Assembly (NCBI GenBank): GCA_900544815.1
Contig: UQWT01000042.1
Span: 1-18,950 of the forward strand
Reading direction: 5' to 3'
Length of the DNA: 18,950 nucleotides
From: an uncultured Bacteroidales bacterium
GTDB lineage: Bacteria > Bacteroidota > Bacteroidia > Bacteroidales > UBA932
Part shown: positions 5,927-14,456 of the stretch, in pieces
Numbering within the stretch: position 1 is the first letter of the stretch
Layout of the letters: each line of letters begins with the position of its first letter
Position numbers and translations under genes: made by a program
The notes under the pieces: generated by a model
The model's database searches: none
Told to the model about the DNA's origin: nothing
What the model saw: only the letters and a program-made list of their open reading frames with translations

Positions 5927-8920
5927 TTACAGTGTTCTCTTTATCTCAACAATTTGGTAGGCCTCAACAACATCTCCTATATGGATGTCATTATAACCCT
6001 CTATGTTAAGACCGCAGTCATATCCTGCAGCAACCTCCTTAACATCATCCTTGAATCGTTTCAAAGAGCCTAAAGTACCGGTGTAAACCACTATGCCATC
6101 CCTAATTATACGAACTTTGGCCGTTCTCGTAAGCTTACCCTCCTTAACCATACATCCGGCAATGGTACCAACCTTTGATATTTTGAAAGTCTCTCTAACC
6201 TCTGCGGTAGCGGTAACCTCCTCCTTCTCCTCTGGAGCTAGCATACCCTCAATACCGCTTTTAACCTCGTTAATAGCATCATAGATAACAGAGTATAACC
6301 TTATCTCTATCTCCTCCTTCTCTGCCAATTTCCTTGCACTTGCAGACGGTCTAACCTGGAAACCTATTATAATTGCATTTGATGCAGCTGCCAAAAGAAC
6401 ATCCGATTCCGATATTGCACCAACCGCCTTATGGATTACATTTACATGAATCTCATCTGTTGAAAGCTTTATGAGCGAATCAGACAATGCCTCAATAGAG
6501 CCATCCACATCACCTTTGATAATAACATTGAGTTCCTGGAAGTTGCCAATTGCAATTCGTCTGCCAATCTCCTCGAGAGTAATATGTTTCTGAGTACGCA
6601 ATCCCTGTATTCGCAACAGCTGCTCCCTCTTGTTTGCAATCTCTTTTGCCTCCCTCTCATCTTCAAAGACATTAAACTTCTCACCTGCTGTAGGAGCGCC
6701 GTTAAGGCCCAAGATAGATACAGGAGTAGATGGACCTGCCTCTGTAACCTTCTGACCTCTCTCGTTGAACATAGCCTTTACCCTTCCGGTATAGCAACCG
6801 CTCAACATAACATCACCAACCCTAAGGGTTCCCTCCTGAACCAATATTGTGGCGAGGTATCCCCTACCTTTATCCAATGAGGACTCTATAACCGTACCTA
6901 TGGCACGTTTGTTAGGATTAGCTTTAAGCTCCAGCAGATCTGCCTCAAGCAGAACCTTGTCCAAAAGCTCGTCTACACCCGTACCCTGTTTTGCCGAGAT
7001 CTCCTGACACTGGTATTTGCCGCCCCAATCCTCAACAAGGATATTCATATTGGCTAACTGTTCCTTTATCTTCTCCGGGTTTGCACCGGGCTTATCTATC
7101 TTGTTTATAGCAAAAATCATTGGAACACCCGCTGCTTGTGCGTGGTTAATGGCCTCAATGGTCTGAGGCATTATGGCATCATCTGCTGCTACAATTATAA
7201 TCGCCAAGTCTGTAATCTTTGCACCACGAGCACGCATAGCTGTAAATGCCTCATGTCCCGGAGTATCCAGGAACGTGATACGCCTTCCGGTAGGAAGTTT
7301 TACATTGTACGCACCAATGTGCTGGGTAATACCACCTGCCTCACCGGCAATAACATTAGTTTTTCTTATATGATCCAACAAAGAGGTCTTACCATGGTCT
7401 ACGTGTCCCATAACAGTAACAATAGGCGGTCTCTCAACCAAATCCTCCGGAGCATCTGCCTCATTCTCGCTGTCTATAGCCTCTTGAATATCTGCGGTAA
7501 CAAACTCTATCTTATAACCAAACTCCTCTGCAACAAGCACAAGTGCCTCTGCATCCAATCTTTGGTTTATAGATACCATAAGGCCAAGGTTCATACAAGC
7601 TTCAATAACCTTTGTCACAGGAACATTTATCATTACAGAAAGGTCGTTTACGGTTACAAACTCGGTAACTTTCAATACATTGCTTTCCATCTGCTCCTGT
7701 TCTACCTCCTCCATCATCTTTTGGGAGTTAAGTTCCCTCTTCTCTTTACGATATTTTGAGCCTTTGGTCTTACCCTTGCCCTCAATCATTTTAAGGTATG
7801 TCTCCTTAATCTGCTTCTGTACTGCATCCTCATCAATCTCAACAGGCTTTATAGGCTTGAAGTCAGATTTTTTCTTCTTTCCTCCCTCGTTGAATTTGCC
7901 CTTCTTGTTCTGTCCGTTCTGGTTCTGCTGGTTGCCCTGATTCTTGTTCTTGTCCCTTGAGTCCTTACCCTGATTTTTACCTGCAACCTTTGCAACATCA
8001 ACCTTAACTTTCTGATTATGGATTCTTTCTCGCTTGCCCTTGTTGTTCTTGAAATCAGATGAAGGTTTCTTCTTGTCAAACTGCGAAAGATCCATCTTTC
8101 CAATACTTTTAGGACCTGTAAGTTTCTCTACAACCGTCTCTATATGTACTACAACATTATCCTCTTTAGGGCTTTGCTGCGGCTGTCGAGCCTGCAAAGT
8201 CTTGTTCTGCTGTTTATCTTCCTGCACTTTCTGCTTGTTGTTATTAGGTTTGTTATTATTTGAGCTCTGATTTTCATTTACGGGTTTCGCACTCTGCTGT
8301 TTTGGGGGATTTTTGGCAGAGAACTGGTTGCCCTTCTCTTTAGGTGCCTGCTGTGCTTTGTTCTCCTGCAAAGGTCTGTTAGCTGCCTCTTTTTTCACAG
8401 CTTCGTTCCTTCTCTCCTCCTCTGCCGCAAACTCCTTCTTTGGTTCGGGTTTTACTACATTAGGCTGTTGCTGTACCGGCTTTGGCTCTGGTTGTTTTAC
8501 AGGTTGTTGCTGAACAGGCTGTGGCTGGACAGGCTGCGGCCTAACCGGCTGCGGCTTAACCGGCTGGCCCTTTTTGTCGAGCTCTATTTTACCCAAAATC
8601 TTAGGTCCCTTAACAACATCATTGACATTGGATTTTATAAGAATCTCCTTAACCGGCTCCTCATCATCATCATCCTGTTCTTTCTCCTTTGACTGTGTAA
8701 TGTCCTTGACTTTAATGGCAACCTTCTTGCTCTCCTCTTTAACTATCTGCTCCTTCTTAAACTCCTTCTCAACCAAAGCATACGCATCACCATCTAATTT
8801 TGCATTTGGATTAGCTTCTATCGTTATCCCCTTCTTACCAAGAAATTCTCTTAGAGTATTGAGCCCAATATTATACTCTTTCAATACTTTACTAATTCTT
8901 ATACTCGCTTTTTCTGTCAT
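5927..8920 (-). CDS. infB: Translation initiation factor IF-2
   Basis: GTPase of 997 residues that brings fMet-tRNA to the 30S subunit and promotes subunit joining. The N-terminal IF2-N helical domain is at about 4-50. A long, low-complexity, Lys/Gln/Asn/Pro-rich linker (about 60-390) includes a PQPV-type repeat at 119-154. A second IF2-N-like domain (about 415-470) precedes the G domain, with GHVDHGKT (505-512), DTPGHE (552-557) and NKID (606-609). Domains II, III (C1) and IV (C2) fill the rest. The length is typical of Bacteroidota IF-2, which have large linkers. It is last in the rimP-nusA-infB operon, 23 bases after nusA. Upstream of its ATG the mRNA has AAGGGGG (8930-8936), one of the few Shine-Dalgarno-like sequences in the window. 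Confidence 0.98.
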   Translation of the reverse strand: MTEKASIRISKVLKEYNIGLNTLREFLGKKGITIEANPNAKLDGDAYALVEKEFKKEQIVKEESKKVAIKVKDITQSKEKEQDDDDEEPVKEILIKSNVNDVVKGPKILGKIELDKKGQPVKPQPVRPQPVQPQPVQQQPVKQPEPKPVQQQPNVVKPEPKKEFAAEEERRNEAVKKEAANRPLQENKAQQAPKEKGNQFSAKNPPKQQSAKPVNENQSSNNNKPNNNKQKVQEDKQQNKTLQARQPQQSPKEDNVVVHIETVVEKLTGPKSIGKMDLSQFDKKKPSSDFKNNKGKRERIHNQKVKVDVAKVAGKNQGKDSRDKNKNQGNQQNQNGQNKKGKFNEGGKKKKSDFKPIKPVEIDEDAVQKQIKETYLKMIEGKGKTKGSKYRKEKRELNSQKMMEEVEQEQMESNVLKVTEFVTVNDLSVMINVPVTKVIEACMNLGLMVSINQRLDAEALVLVAEEFGYKIEFVTADIQEAIDSENEADAPEDLVERPPIVTVMGHVDHGKTSLLDHIRKTNVIAGEAGGITQHIGAYNVKLPTGRRITFLDTPGHEAFTAMRARGAKITDLAIIIVAADDAIMPQTIEAINHAQAAGVPMIFAINKIDKPGANPEKIKEQLANMNILVEDWGGKYQCQEISAKQGTGVDELLDKVLLEADLLELKANPNKRAIGTVIESSLDKGRGYLATILVQEGTLRVGDVMLSGCYTGRVKAMFNERGQKVTEAGPSTPVSILGLNGAPTAGEKFNVFEDEREAKEIANKREQLLRIQGLRTQKHITLEEIGRRIAIGNFQELNVIIKGDVDGSIEALSDSLIKLSTDEIHVNVIHKAVGAISESDVLLAAASNAIIIGFQVRPSASARKLAEKEEIEIRLYSVIYDAINEVKSGIEGMLAPEEKEEVTATAEVRETFKISKVGTIAGCMVKEGKLTRTAKVRIIRDGIVVYTGTLGSLKRFKDDVKEVAAGYDCGLNIEGYNDIHIGDVVEAYQIVEIKRTL
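8461..8566 (-). repeat. Tandem PQPV-coding repeat inside infB
   Basis: Codons 119-154 of infB contain a short degenerate tandem repeat with a 5-residue unit of the type xPQPV (KPQPV, RPQPV, QPQPV, then QQQPV and looser copies). It lies in the linker before the G domain and is probably variable in copy number between strains. Confidence 0.75.
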
Positions 8921-8943
8921 ATATTATCCCCCTTTTTTATTAG

Positions 8944-10185
8944 TTATTTACCCTCATCCTCAAACTCTGCCCTAAGAATCTTCTGTACCTCCTCAACAGT
9001 CTCCTCCTCAAGGTCTGCACGTTTTACAATATCATCAACAGAGAGCGCAAGAACACTCTTTGCCGTATCGCAACCTATATTTCTAAGAGCATCAATAACC
9101 CACTGTTCAATCTCATCCGAGAACTCTGTAAGAAGAACATCTTCCTCCTCTTCGTCTAGCTCCCTGAATACCTCTATCTCCTTACCAACCAACTCACTGG
9201 CAAGTTTAATATTGCTTCCGCCCTTTCCAATTGCGAGAGAAACCTCAGAAGGTTTAAGCGAAACATATATCTTTCCGTCTTCATCCGAAACCTTTATAGA
9301 TGAAATCTTTGCAGGGCTCAACGCTCTCTGCACAAGAAGCTGTGTATTAGTTGTCCAATTGATTATATCTATATTCTCGTTCCTAAGTTCCCTAACAATA
9401 CCATGGATTCTTGAGCCCTTTACACCAACACAAGCTCCTACCGGATCTACCCTCTCATCATACGACTCAACCGCAACCTTTGCACGCTCACCCGGAATTC
9501 TCACAACCTTCTTAATAGTTATAAGGCCGTCAAAAATCTCCGGAACCTCCTGCTCGAACAATCTCTCCAAAAACTTAGGAGTGGTTCTTGAGAGAAGAAT
9601 TACAGGATTATTGTTCTTCATCTCAACCTTATCTACAATAGCCTTTACTGTATCCCCCTTTCTAAAGTTGTCAGTAGGGATCTGGTCCTGTTTAAGAAGA
9701 CGAAGCTCATTGTCGTTCTCATCCATAACCAAAATCTCCTTCTTCCATGCCTGATAAACCTCGCCAATAATAATCTCTCCCAACTTATCCTTATACAGAT
9801 TGTAAAGATTAGCCTTCTCAATATCCATTATCCTACCCTGAAGATTCTGTCTAAGATTAAGAATGCCCCTCCTTCCAAAAGACTCCAATTTCACCTCTTC
9901 GGCATACTCGTCACCAATCTCAAATGAAGAATCTATCTTGTCTACCTCCTCCTTTGAAATCTGCGTATTAGGATCTTCAACATGCTCAACCACAGTTCTG
10001 TTCCTCCATATCTCAACATCTCCCCTATCGGTATTTATAATAACGTCAAAGTTATCTGCACTGCCGTACATCCTTGCAAGCTGAGTCTTAAAGATATCCT
10101 CTAAAACGCTCATCATGGTAGCACGATCTATATTCTTGGTCTCCTTAAACTCCGCGAACGTGCTTATTAAATTTATCCCTTCCAT
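8944..10185 (-). CDS. nusA: Transcription termination/antitermination factor NusA
   Basis: RNA polymerase-binding protein of 413 residues that modulates pausing, termination and antitermination. An N-terminal polymerase-binding domain (about 1-125) is followed by an S1 domain (about 133-200, GEIIIGEVYQAWKKE), KH1 with its GVKG loop (DPVGACVGVKGSRI) and KH2 with GKGG (LAIGKGGSNIKLASE). A short helix-hairpin-helix-like tail (DALRNIGCDTAKSVLAL...) follows an acidic stretch. The long C-terminal acidic repeats of E. coli NusA are absent, as usual outside Proteobacteria. It lies between rimP and infB, 101 bases after rimP; that gap shows no promoter I can identify. It may control its own operon through the leader hairpin before rimP. 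Confidence 0.97.
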   Translation of the reverse strand: MEGINLISTFAEFKETKNIDRATMMSVLEDIFKTQLARMYGSADNFDVIINTDRGDVEIWRNRTVVEHVEDPNTQISKEEVDKIDSSFEIGDEYAEEVKLESFGRRGILNLRQNLQGRIMDIEKANLYNLYKDKLGEIIIGEVYQAWKKEILVMDENDNELRLLKQDQIPTDNFRKGDTVKAIVDKVEMKNNNPVILLSRTTPKFLERLFEQEVPEIFDGLITIKKVVRIPGERAKVAVESYDERVDPVGACVGVKGSRIHGIVRELRNENIDIINWTTNTQLLVQRALSPAKISSIKVSDEDGKIYVSLKPSEVSLAIGKGGSNIKLASELVGKEIEVFRELDEEEEDVLLTEFSDEIEQWVIDALRNIGCDTAKSVLALSVDDIVKRADLEEETVEEVQKILRAEFEDEGK

Positions 10186-10286
10186 ATTAGATTATATATT
10201 TTTAATTTTTATTCTCTTCCCGACAACTACTGTTTTTTGTTGTTATTCTTATTATCTCAATCCCCACAAAGGCAACCTTATAGCTG

Positions 10287-10790
10287 CTATTTAAACTTTA
10301 TGACAGGTCTGCAACTCTTGATATTGTCAAAAGCAAAAAAGACACTCCTTGTGACCTCTGTCTTTCTCTTTGCCCCCGGCTCTTTTACCTTTTCCGTTAC
10401 AGACACCTCTATTCCATTTTCTGCAACAGAAGATATAACAGCTGTAATCTTTCCTCCGGCACCTTTTTTTATCCCATCATTCTCTGCACCAAGCTGTTTT
10501 ACAACAATCTCCACCTCTTCTCCCTTAAATTTTTCATATTGCTCCAAAACCTTAAAAGGCTGGTCCAAACCTGCAGATGTTACAGTGAGCGAATAATCAT
10601 GTACATCCCTGTCAAACGCATCGGAAACAATATGATCTATATCCACACAGTTCTCTATCTTCACATCTGAATCTTTAGACTCTACTGTAATCTCAACATC
10701 ATCATCTTTAGAGATGGTTATATCCACAAGAAACAGGTTATGAGAACCTAAGTAATCTGCAATAACTTTTGAAATATCCTCTTTTGTCAT
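10287..10790 (-). CDS. rimP: Ribosome maturation factor RimP
   Basis: A cytoplasmic protein of 167 residues that assists 30S subunit maturation, slightly longer than the usual 150 or so. The N-terminal alpha/beta domain contains LFLVDITISKDDDVEITVES and the conserved CVDIDHIVSDAFDR stretch, followed by DYSLTVTSAGLDQPF, matching the DY.LEVSSPGLDRPL signature of the family. The C-terminal SH3-like domain ends in KSCRPVIKF. It is the first gene of the rimP-nusA-infB operon, an order conserved across bacteria. The ATG at 10790 lies 21 bases after the end of a hairpin (10812-10839) followed by a short U-run in the leader. Confidence 0.95.
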   Translation of the reverse strand: MTKEDISKVIADYLGSHNLFLVDITISKDDDVEITVESKDSDVKIENCVDIDHIVSDAFDRDVHDYSLTVTSAGLDQPFKVLEQYEKFKGEEVEIVVKQLGAENDGIKKGAGGKITAVISSVAENGIEVSVTEKVKEPGAKRKTEVTRSVFFAFDNIKSCRPVIKFK

Positions 10791-10804
10791 ACATCTGCAT
10801 TTTT

Positions 10805-10839
10805 AACAAAAAGAGCCAACCTCTTCTGAGGCGGGCTCT
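10805..10839 (-). terminator. Leader hairpin with U-run before rimP (probable attenuator)
   Basis: On the minus strand AGAGCC pairs with GGCTCT, and inside it CCTC pairs with GAGG closing an AGAA loop, with a 2x2 internal loop between the stems. The outer arm is followed directly by TTTTGTT. The structure lies downstream of the rimP promoter and ends 21 bases before the rimP ATG, so it would interrupt transcription before the operon. It is separate from the folP terminator at 10901-10932. Confidence 0.65.
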
Positions 10840-10859
10840 CTTCACTTTCCTTTCTGCCG

Positions 10860-10891
10860 CAAAAGTACTAACAATTAATCAAATATGCAAA
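10860..10891 (-). promoter_or_regulatory. Promoter of the rimP-nusA-infB operon
   Basis: On the minus strand TTTG (10891-10888), a 20-base spacer and TACTTTTG (10867-10860) form a near-ideal Bacteroidota promoter. Transcription would begin near 10852-10856, giving a leader of about 65 bases that contains the hairpin at 10812-10839. Confidence 0.75.
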
Positions 10892-10900
10892 CTCTCACTC

Positions 10901-10932
10901 AAAAAAAAACCGAAAGTTTTACACTTTGTCGG
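10901..10932 (-). terminator. folP terminator
   Basis: On the minus strand CCG, a 2-base bulge and AAAGT pair with ACTTT and CGG around a 5-base loop, followed by nine T residues. It begins 10 bases after the folP stop, so folP transcription should end before the rimP promoter. Confidence 0.75.
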
Positions 10933-10942
10933 GAAGCAAAAT

Positions 10943-11749
10943 TTACAAACGTCTGTCTGCCTCAATTACGGCGTGAGCCAACTTTATTGTCTCTGCCCCC
11001 TCTTTAACATCGTGAACCCTAATGATATCCGCCCCACGCACAAGAGCTAAGAGGTTAAGAGCCACCGTACCGCAAAGAGCCTCGGCCGGATTGGTCCCCA
11101 ACAGCTTCCATATCATCCCCTTGCGAGACAGCCCAATAAGAATCTTTCGCCCCAACTCACTTTTAATCCTGCCCGTATTGCAAAGCAGATCGTAATTCTG
11201 TTCAATAGTCTTGGCAAAGCCCAATCCCGGATCCACAATATAATCTGTAATACCATACCCCGCAGCCCTTTTCTCAAACTCCTTAAAATACCCGATAACC
11301 TCATTCACAACACCATTAGGGTAGTTGCACATCTGCTGCATGGTAGATGGTGTACCTCTCTTATGCATAACAATATAAGGAAGTTTCAGCTTCCCTACAA
11401 TTGGCAGCATCTTGGGATCATCTTCACCGGCAGAGATATCATTGACAATAAACTCCCCTATTGTATCGTAAGCAAGTTCAACAGTCCTGCTGTAAAAAGT
11501 ATCTATTGAGATCCTATATGGTCTGTTGGATGGAAGAATGGACAAAACAGGCTTAAGATACTTCCACTCCTGCTCCTGGCTCACAGGGATTGAACCCGGG
11601 CGGGTTGAACAACCTCCAAGATCTATTATATCTGCACCAAGCTCATACATCTCCTCTATTCTCCTTATAGCCATCTCAGCATTGGTACATCGGCTCTCCT
11701 CAAAAAAGGACTCATTATTGATATTCAGTATTCCCATCAACTCCTTCAT
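10943..11749 (-). CDS. folP: Dihydropteroate synthase
   Basis: Condenses p-aminobenzoate with 6-hydroxymethyl-dihydropterin pyrophosphate in folate synthesis; the sulfonamide target. 268 residues from the ATG at 11749. A TTG 30 bases further upstream is in frame but lies within the likely -7 element, so it is not the start. Visible motifs are MGILN (5-9), GGCSTRPG (45-52), SIDTF (81-85), NDISAG (103-108), DPGLGFAK (173-180), GLSRKG (216-221) and RVHD (254-257). Loop 1, normally NVTPDSF, reads NINNESF, and the usual Glu or Gln before STRPG is Cys47. The basic residues of the pterin and phosphate sites are kept, so the enzyme is probably active. It is divergent from purB and has its own terminator. 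Confidence 0.93.
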   Translation of the reverse strand: MKELMGILNINNESFFEESRCTNAEMAIRRIEEMYELGADIIDLGGCSTRPGSIPVSQEQEWKYLKPVLSILPSNRPYRISIDTFYSRTVELAYDTIGEFIVNDISAGEDDPKMLPIVGKLKLPYIVMHKRGTPSTMQQMCNYPNGVVNEVIGYFKEFEKRAAGYGITDYIVDPGLGFAKTIEQNYDLLCNTGRIKSELGRKILIGLSRKGMIWKLLGTNPAEALCGTVALNLLALVRGADIIRVHDVKEGAETIKLAHAVIEADRRL

Positions 11750-11776
11750 AACCGTATTCTTTATATGTTGTACCGG

Positions 11777-11784
11777 CAAATGTA
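11777..11784 (-). promoter_or_regulatory. Probable -7 element for folP
   Basis: On the minus strand this reads TACATTTG, an exact TAnnTTTG match, 28 bases before the folP ATG at 11749. Its position rules against the in-frame TTG at 11779 as a start. No clear -33 TTG is seen. Confidence 0.5.
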
Positions 11785-11806
11785 TGAAAACATGTTGGAT
11801 TTTTGC

Positions 11807-11814
11807 TACTTTTG
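11807..11814 (+). promoter_or_regulatory. Probable -7 element for purB
   Basis: TACTTTTG is an exact TAnnTTTG match, identical to the rimP -7 element, 23 bases before the purB ATG. It is only 22 bp from the divergent folP -7 element, so the two promoters overlap. No good -33 TTG is seen at normal spacing. Confidence 0.5.
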
Positions 11815-11837
11815 TGCTTTTAACAGATTACCCATTT

Positions 11838-13181
11838 ATGATAGAGAACAGATTAACAGCTATTACGCCAATAGACGGCAGATACAAAGATAAAGTAGAA
11901 AAGCTTGCAGATTATTTTTCTGAATATGCTCTTATCAAATACCGTATAAGAGTGGAGGTTGAATATTTCATAGCACTTTGCGAGCTGCCGTTGCCTCAAC
12001 TTGCAGACTTTGACAAGACAAAGTTTGAAGCACTCAGAAATTTGTACATAGAATTTACCCCTGAGGATGCAGAAAAGGTAAAGGCAACTGAAAAGATTAC
12101 AAATCACGACGTTAAAGCTGTTGAATATTACATAAAAGAGGCTTTTGAAGAGTTAGGTATAGCCAAATACAAAGAGTTTGTACATTTTGGGCTAACCTCA
12201 CAAGACATAAACAACACGGCAGTTCCGCTCTCGCTTAAAGAGGGTATAGAGGAGTGCTGGTTGCCGCTTGTAGACAATGTTGTCGAGACCCTTACAAACA
12301 TGTCAAAAGAGTGGGAGAATGTACCTATGTTGGCTCATACACACGGACAACCGGCCTCTCCTACAAGATTAGGAAAGGAGTTTTACGTATTTGTAGCAAG
12401 AGTAAACGAGCAGTTAAGGTTGCTTAATACAATACCATACTCTGCAAAATTCGGCGGGGCGACAGGAAACATGAATGCCCACAATTTTGCCTATCCGGGC
12501 ATAGACTGGAACTCTTTTGCCGTAGATTTTGTGGAAAACAGGTTAGGGCTTAAACGCTCCTACCCCACCACCCAGATTGAGCACTACGACAACCTTGCGG
12601 CCCTGTTCCAAAACATGGAGAGGATAGATACCATATTAATGGATCTTTGCAGAGACGTATGGACATATATATCAATGGATTACTTTAAGCAAAAAGTAAA
12701 GGCGGGAGAAGTTGGTTCATCTGCAATGCCGCATAAGGTAAACCCAATAGATTTTGAAAACGCAGAGGGCAACTTTGGAGTTGCAAATGCCATATTCACA
12801 CATTTGGCCTTAAAACTACCATTATCCAGAATGCAGAGGGATCTTACAGACTCAACAGTTCTTAGAAACGTTGGTGTTCCAATTGCACACTCAATGATAG
12901 CATTAAAATCACTCGCCAAAGGATTGGGAAAACTTATTCTTCACCGCGAGACATTAGAGAGGGATTTGGAGAACAACTGGGCAGTTGTAGCGGAAGCCAT
13001 TCAGACAGTACTCAGGCGCGAGGGCTACCCTAACCCGTACGAAACTCTAAAAGCGCTTACCCGCGGACACGACGGCATAAACAGGGAGAGCATTGCAGAA
13101 TTTATAAAGGGGCTTAACGTCTCTGACTCTGTTAAAAAAGAGCTTCTATCCGTCACCCCTCAGAACTATGTTGGAAAATAG
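11838..13181 (+). CDS. purB: Adenylosuccinate lyase
   Basis: Cytoplasmic lyase of 447 residues acting twice in purine synthesis: SAICAR to AICAR plus fumarate, and adenylosuccinate to AMP plus fumarate. The start MIENRLTAITPIDGRYKDKV matches the N-terminus of E. coli-type PurB. The longer in-frame extension back to 11526 overlaps folP and its promoter and is not coding. The fumarase-superfamily signature SSAMPHKVNP is at 294-303, with Ser294/Ser295 as the catalytic serine region, and the AHTHGQPASPT segment supplies an active-site His. It is followed after 18 bases by the M64 peptidase gene. Confidence 0.97.
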   Translation: MIENRLTAITPIDGRYKDKVEKLADYFSEYALIKYRIRVEVEYFIALCELPLPQLADFDKTKFEALRNLYIEFTPEDAEKVKATEKITNHDVKAVEYYIKEAFEELGIAKYKEFVHFGLTSQDINNTAVPLSLKEGIEECWLPLVDNVVETLTNMSKEWENVPMLAHTHGQPASPTRLGKEFYVFVARVNEQLRLLNTIPYSAKFGGATGNMNAHNFAYPGIDWNSFAVDFVENRLGLKRSYPTTQIEHYDNLAALFQNMERIDTILMDLCRDVWTYISMDYFKQKVKAGEVGSSAMPHKVNPIDFENAEGNFGVANAIFTHLALKLPLSRMQRDLTDSTVLRNVGVPIAHSMIALKSLAKGLGKLILHRETLERDLENNWAVVAEAIQTVLRREGYPNPYETLKALTRGHDGINRESIAEFIKGLNVSDSVKKELLSVTPQNYVGK

Positions 13182-13199
13182 ACAATTAAATATTGCAAT

Positions 13200-14450
13200 A
13201 TGAGAAGGACATTAGGTTTTATATGTTTTATTTTACTCACAGTTTCCGCTTTAGGGCAAAGCAGGATACATGTGGATTATGATAAATATTTTACCCCTTA
13301 CAGGATGAGGTTGGATTTGGTTTTTGCCGGTGACGCTGCAAAACAGGAAGTTTTCCTTGGAAACATATCTAAGGAGGTTGAATGGAGCGGTTCCAAAACC
13401 ATACTTGCAGATCCGTTTGAGTATGGAGAGTATTTTTTGGAGGTAATAGCAAAAAACAATGTTGTAATATTTTCAAAAGGATTCAACACACTGTTCCAGG
13501 AGTGGCGCACAACGGCAGAGGCAAAGGAGATTAGAAAGGCTTTCAATTCATCTTATGTAATCCCTTACCCGCAGGATCCTGTAACAATAAGGATAAGCGA
13601 ACGGAGAAAGGATACCGGGGAATTTGAAGAACTTGCATCGTTCAAGGTAGACCCTAACGACAAACTCATCTGCACAAAGCCAGACAATCATTTTAAGATA
13701 GACACACTGCTTTACAACGGAGAGTGTTCCAAGAAGGTAGACCTGCTGTTTGTTGCAGAGGGATACACTAAAGAGGAGATGACCAAGTTTAGAAAAGACG
13801 CTGCAAAATTCATGGGGTATCTTTTTGAGATGGAGCCATATAAGAGCCGCAAAAACGATTTTAACATTTGGGCAGTTGAATCTGAAAGTGAGGATAGCGG
13901 CACAGACTTTCCGCACCTTGATATCTGGAAAAACACCGCAGCGAACTCCAACTTCTACACATTCAGAACAGACAGATACCTAACTGCACCAAACCAGACA
14001 GATGTCTGCAAATTAGCCTCGAATGCCCCTTATGATGCAATTTATGTAATTGTAAACACCGACACATACGGAGGTGGCGGCATCTACAATTTTTACGGGC
14101 TCAGTATGAGCGACCACAAATATGAAGCTGAGGTATTTGTACATGAGTTCGGGCACAGTTTTGCCGGGCTTGGAGATGAATACTACGATTCCGAAACATC
14201 ATACGAGGATTTCTACAACATTAAGATTGAGCCGTGGGAGCCGAACATTACCACAAAGGTAAATTTTGCAGAGAAATGGGAAGATATGGTAGGCACGAAT
14301 GGTGTTGGGCTGTTTGAAGGTGGCGGATATATGGCAAAAGGGATCTTCCGCCCAAGAGAGGACTGCAGGATGAAAACCAATACAGCAAAAGATTTCTGTC
14401 CTGTTTGTCAAAGAGCAATTAACAGAATGATAGACATTTATACTAAATAA
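13200..14450 (+). CDS. Secreted peptidase M64 family protein (IgA-peptidase-like)
   Basis: A predicted zinc metalloprotease of 416 residues. It has a Sec signal peptide (MRRTLGFICFILLTVSALGQ, cleaved about residue 20), no lipobox, and should reach the periplasm or outside. An N-terminal beta-rich domain (about 21-165) precedes the catalytic domain, with LFVAEGYT near its start and HEFGHSFAGLGDEYY (HExxH at 315-319, Asp326 a possible third ligand). The C-terminal DCRMK...FCPVC segment is conserved in the family. The IgA-protease name comes from distant relatives; targets of the Bacteroidales members are not established. It lies 18 bases after purB and 6 before the HAD gene, so it is probably cotranscribed. 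Confidence 0.9.
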   Translation: MRRTLGFICFILLTVSALGQSRIHVDYDKYFTPYRMRLDLVFAGDAAKQEVFLGNISKEVEWSGSKTILADPFEYGEYFLEVIAKNNVVIFSKGFNTLFQEWRTTAEAKEIRKAFNSSYVIPYPQDPVTIRISERRKDTGEFEELASFKVDPNDKLICTKPDNHFKIDTLLYNGECSKKVDLLFVAEGYTKEEMTKFRKDAAKFMGYLFEMEPYKSRKNDFNIWAVESESEDSGTDFPHLDIWKNTAANSNFYTFRTDRYLTAPNQTDVCKLASNAPYDAIYVIVNTDTYGGGGIYNFYGLSMSDHKYEAEVFVHEFGHSFAGLGDEYYDSETSYEDFYNIKIEPWEPNITTKVNFAEKWEDMVGTNGVGLFEGGGYMAKGIFRPREDCRMKTNTAKDFCPVCQRAINRMIDIYTK

Positions 14451-14456
14451 CCGGTA

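Noticed and set aside
7136..7759. Long open frame antisense to infB (207 codons)
   Set aside because: It is fully covered by conserved IF-2 coding sequence, and its composition is explained by the complement of those codons.
11750..11779. TTG start for folP ten codons earlier
   Set aside because: The TTG lies within the probable -7 element, and the added residues are not part of the family.
11526..11837. N-terminal extension of purB by 104 codons
   Set aside because: It overlaps folP antisense and both promoters, and family PurB proteins begin at the ATG at 11838.
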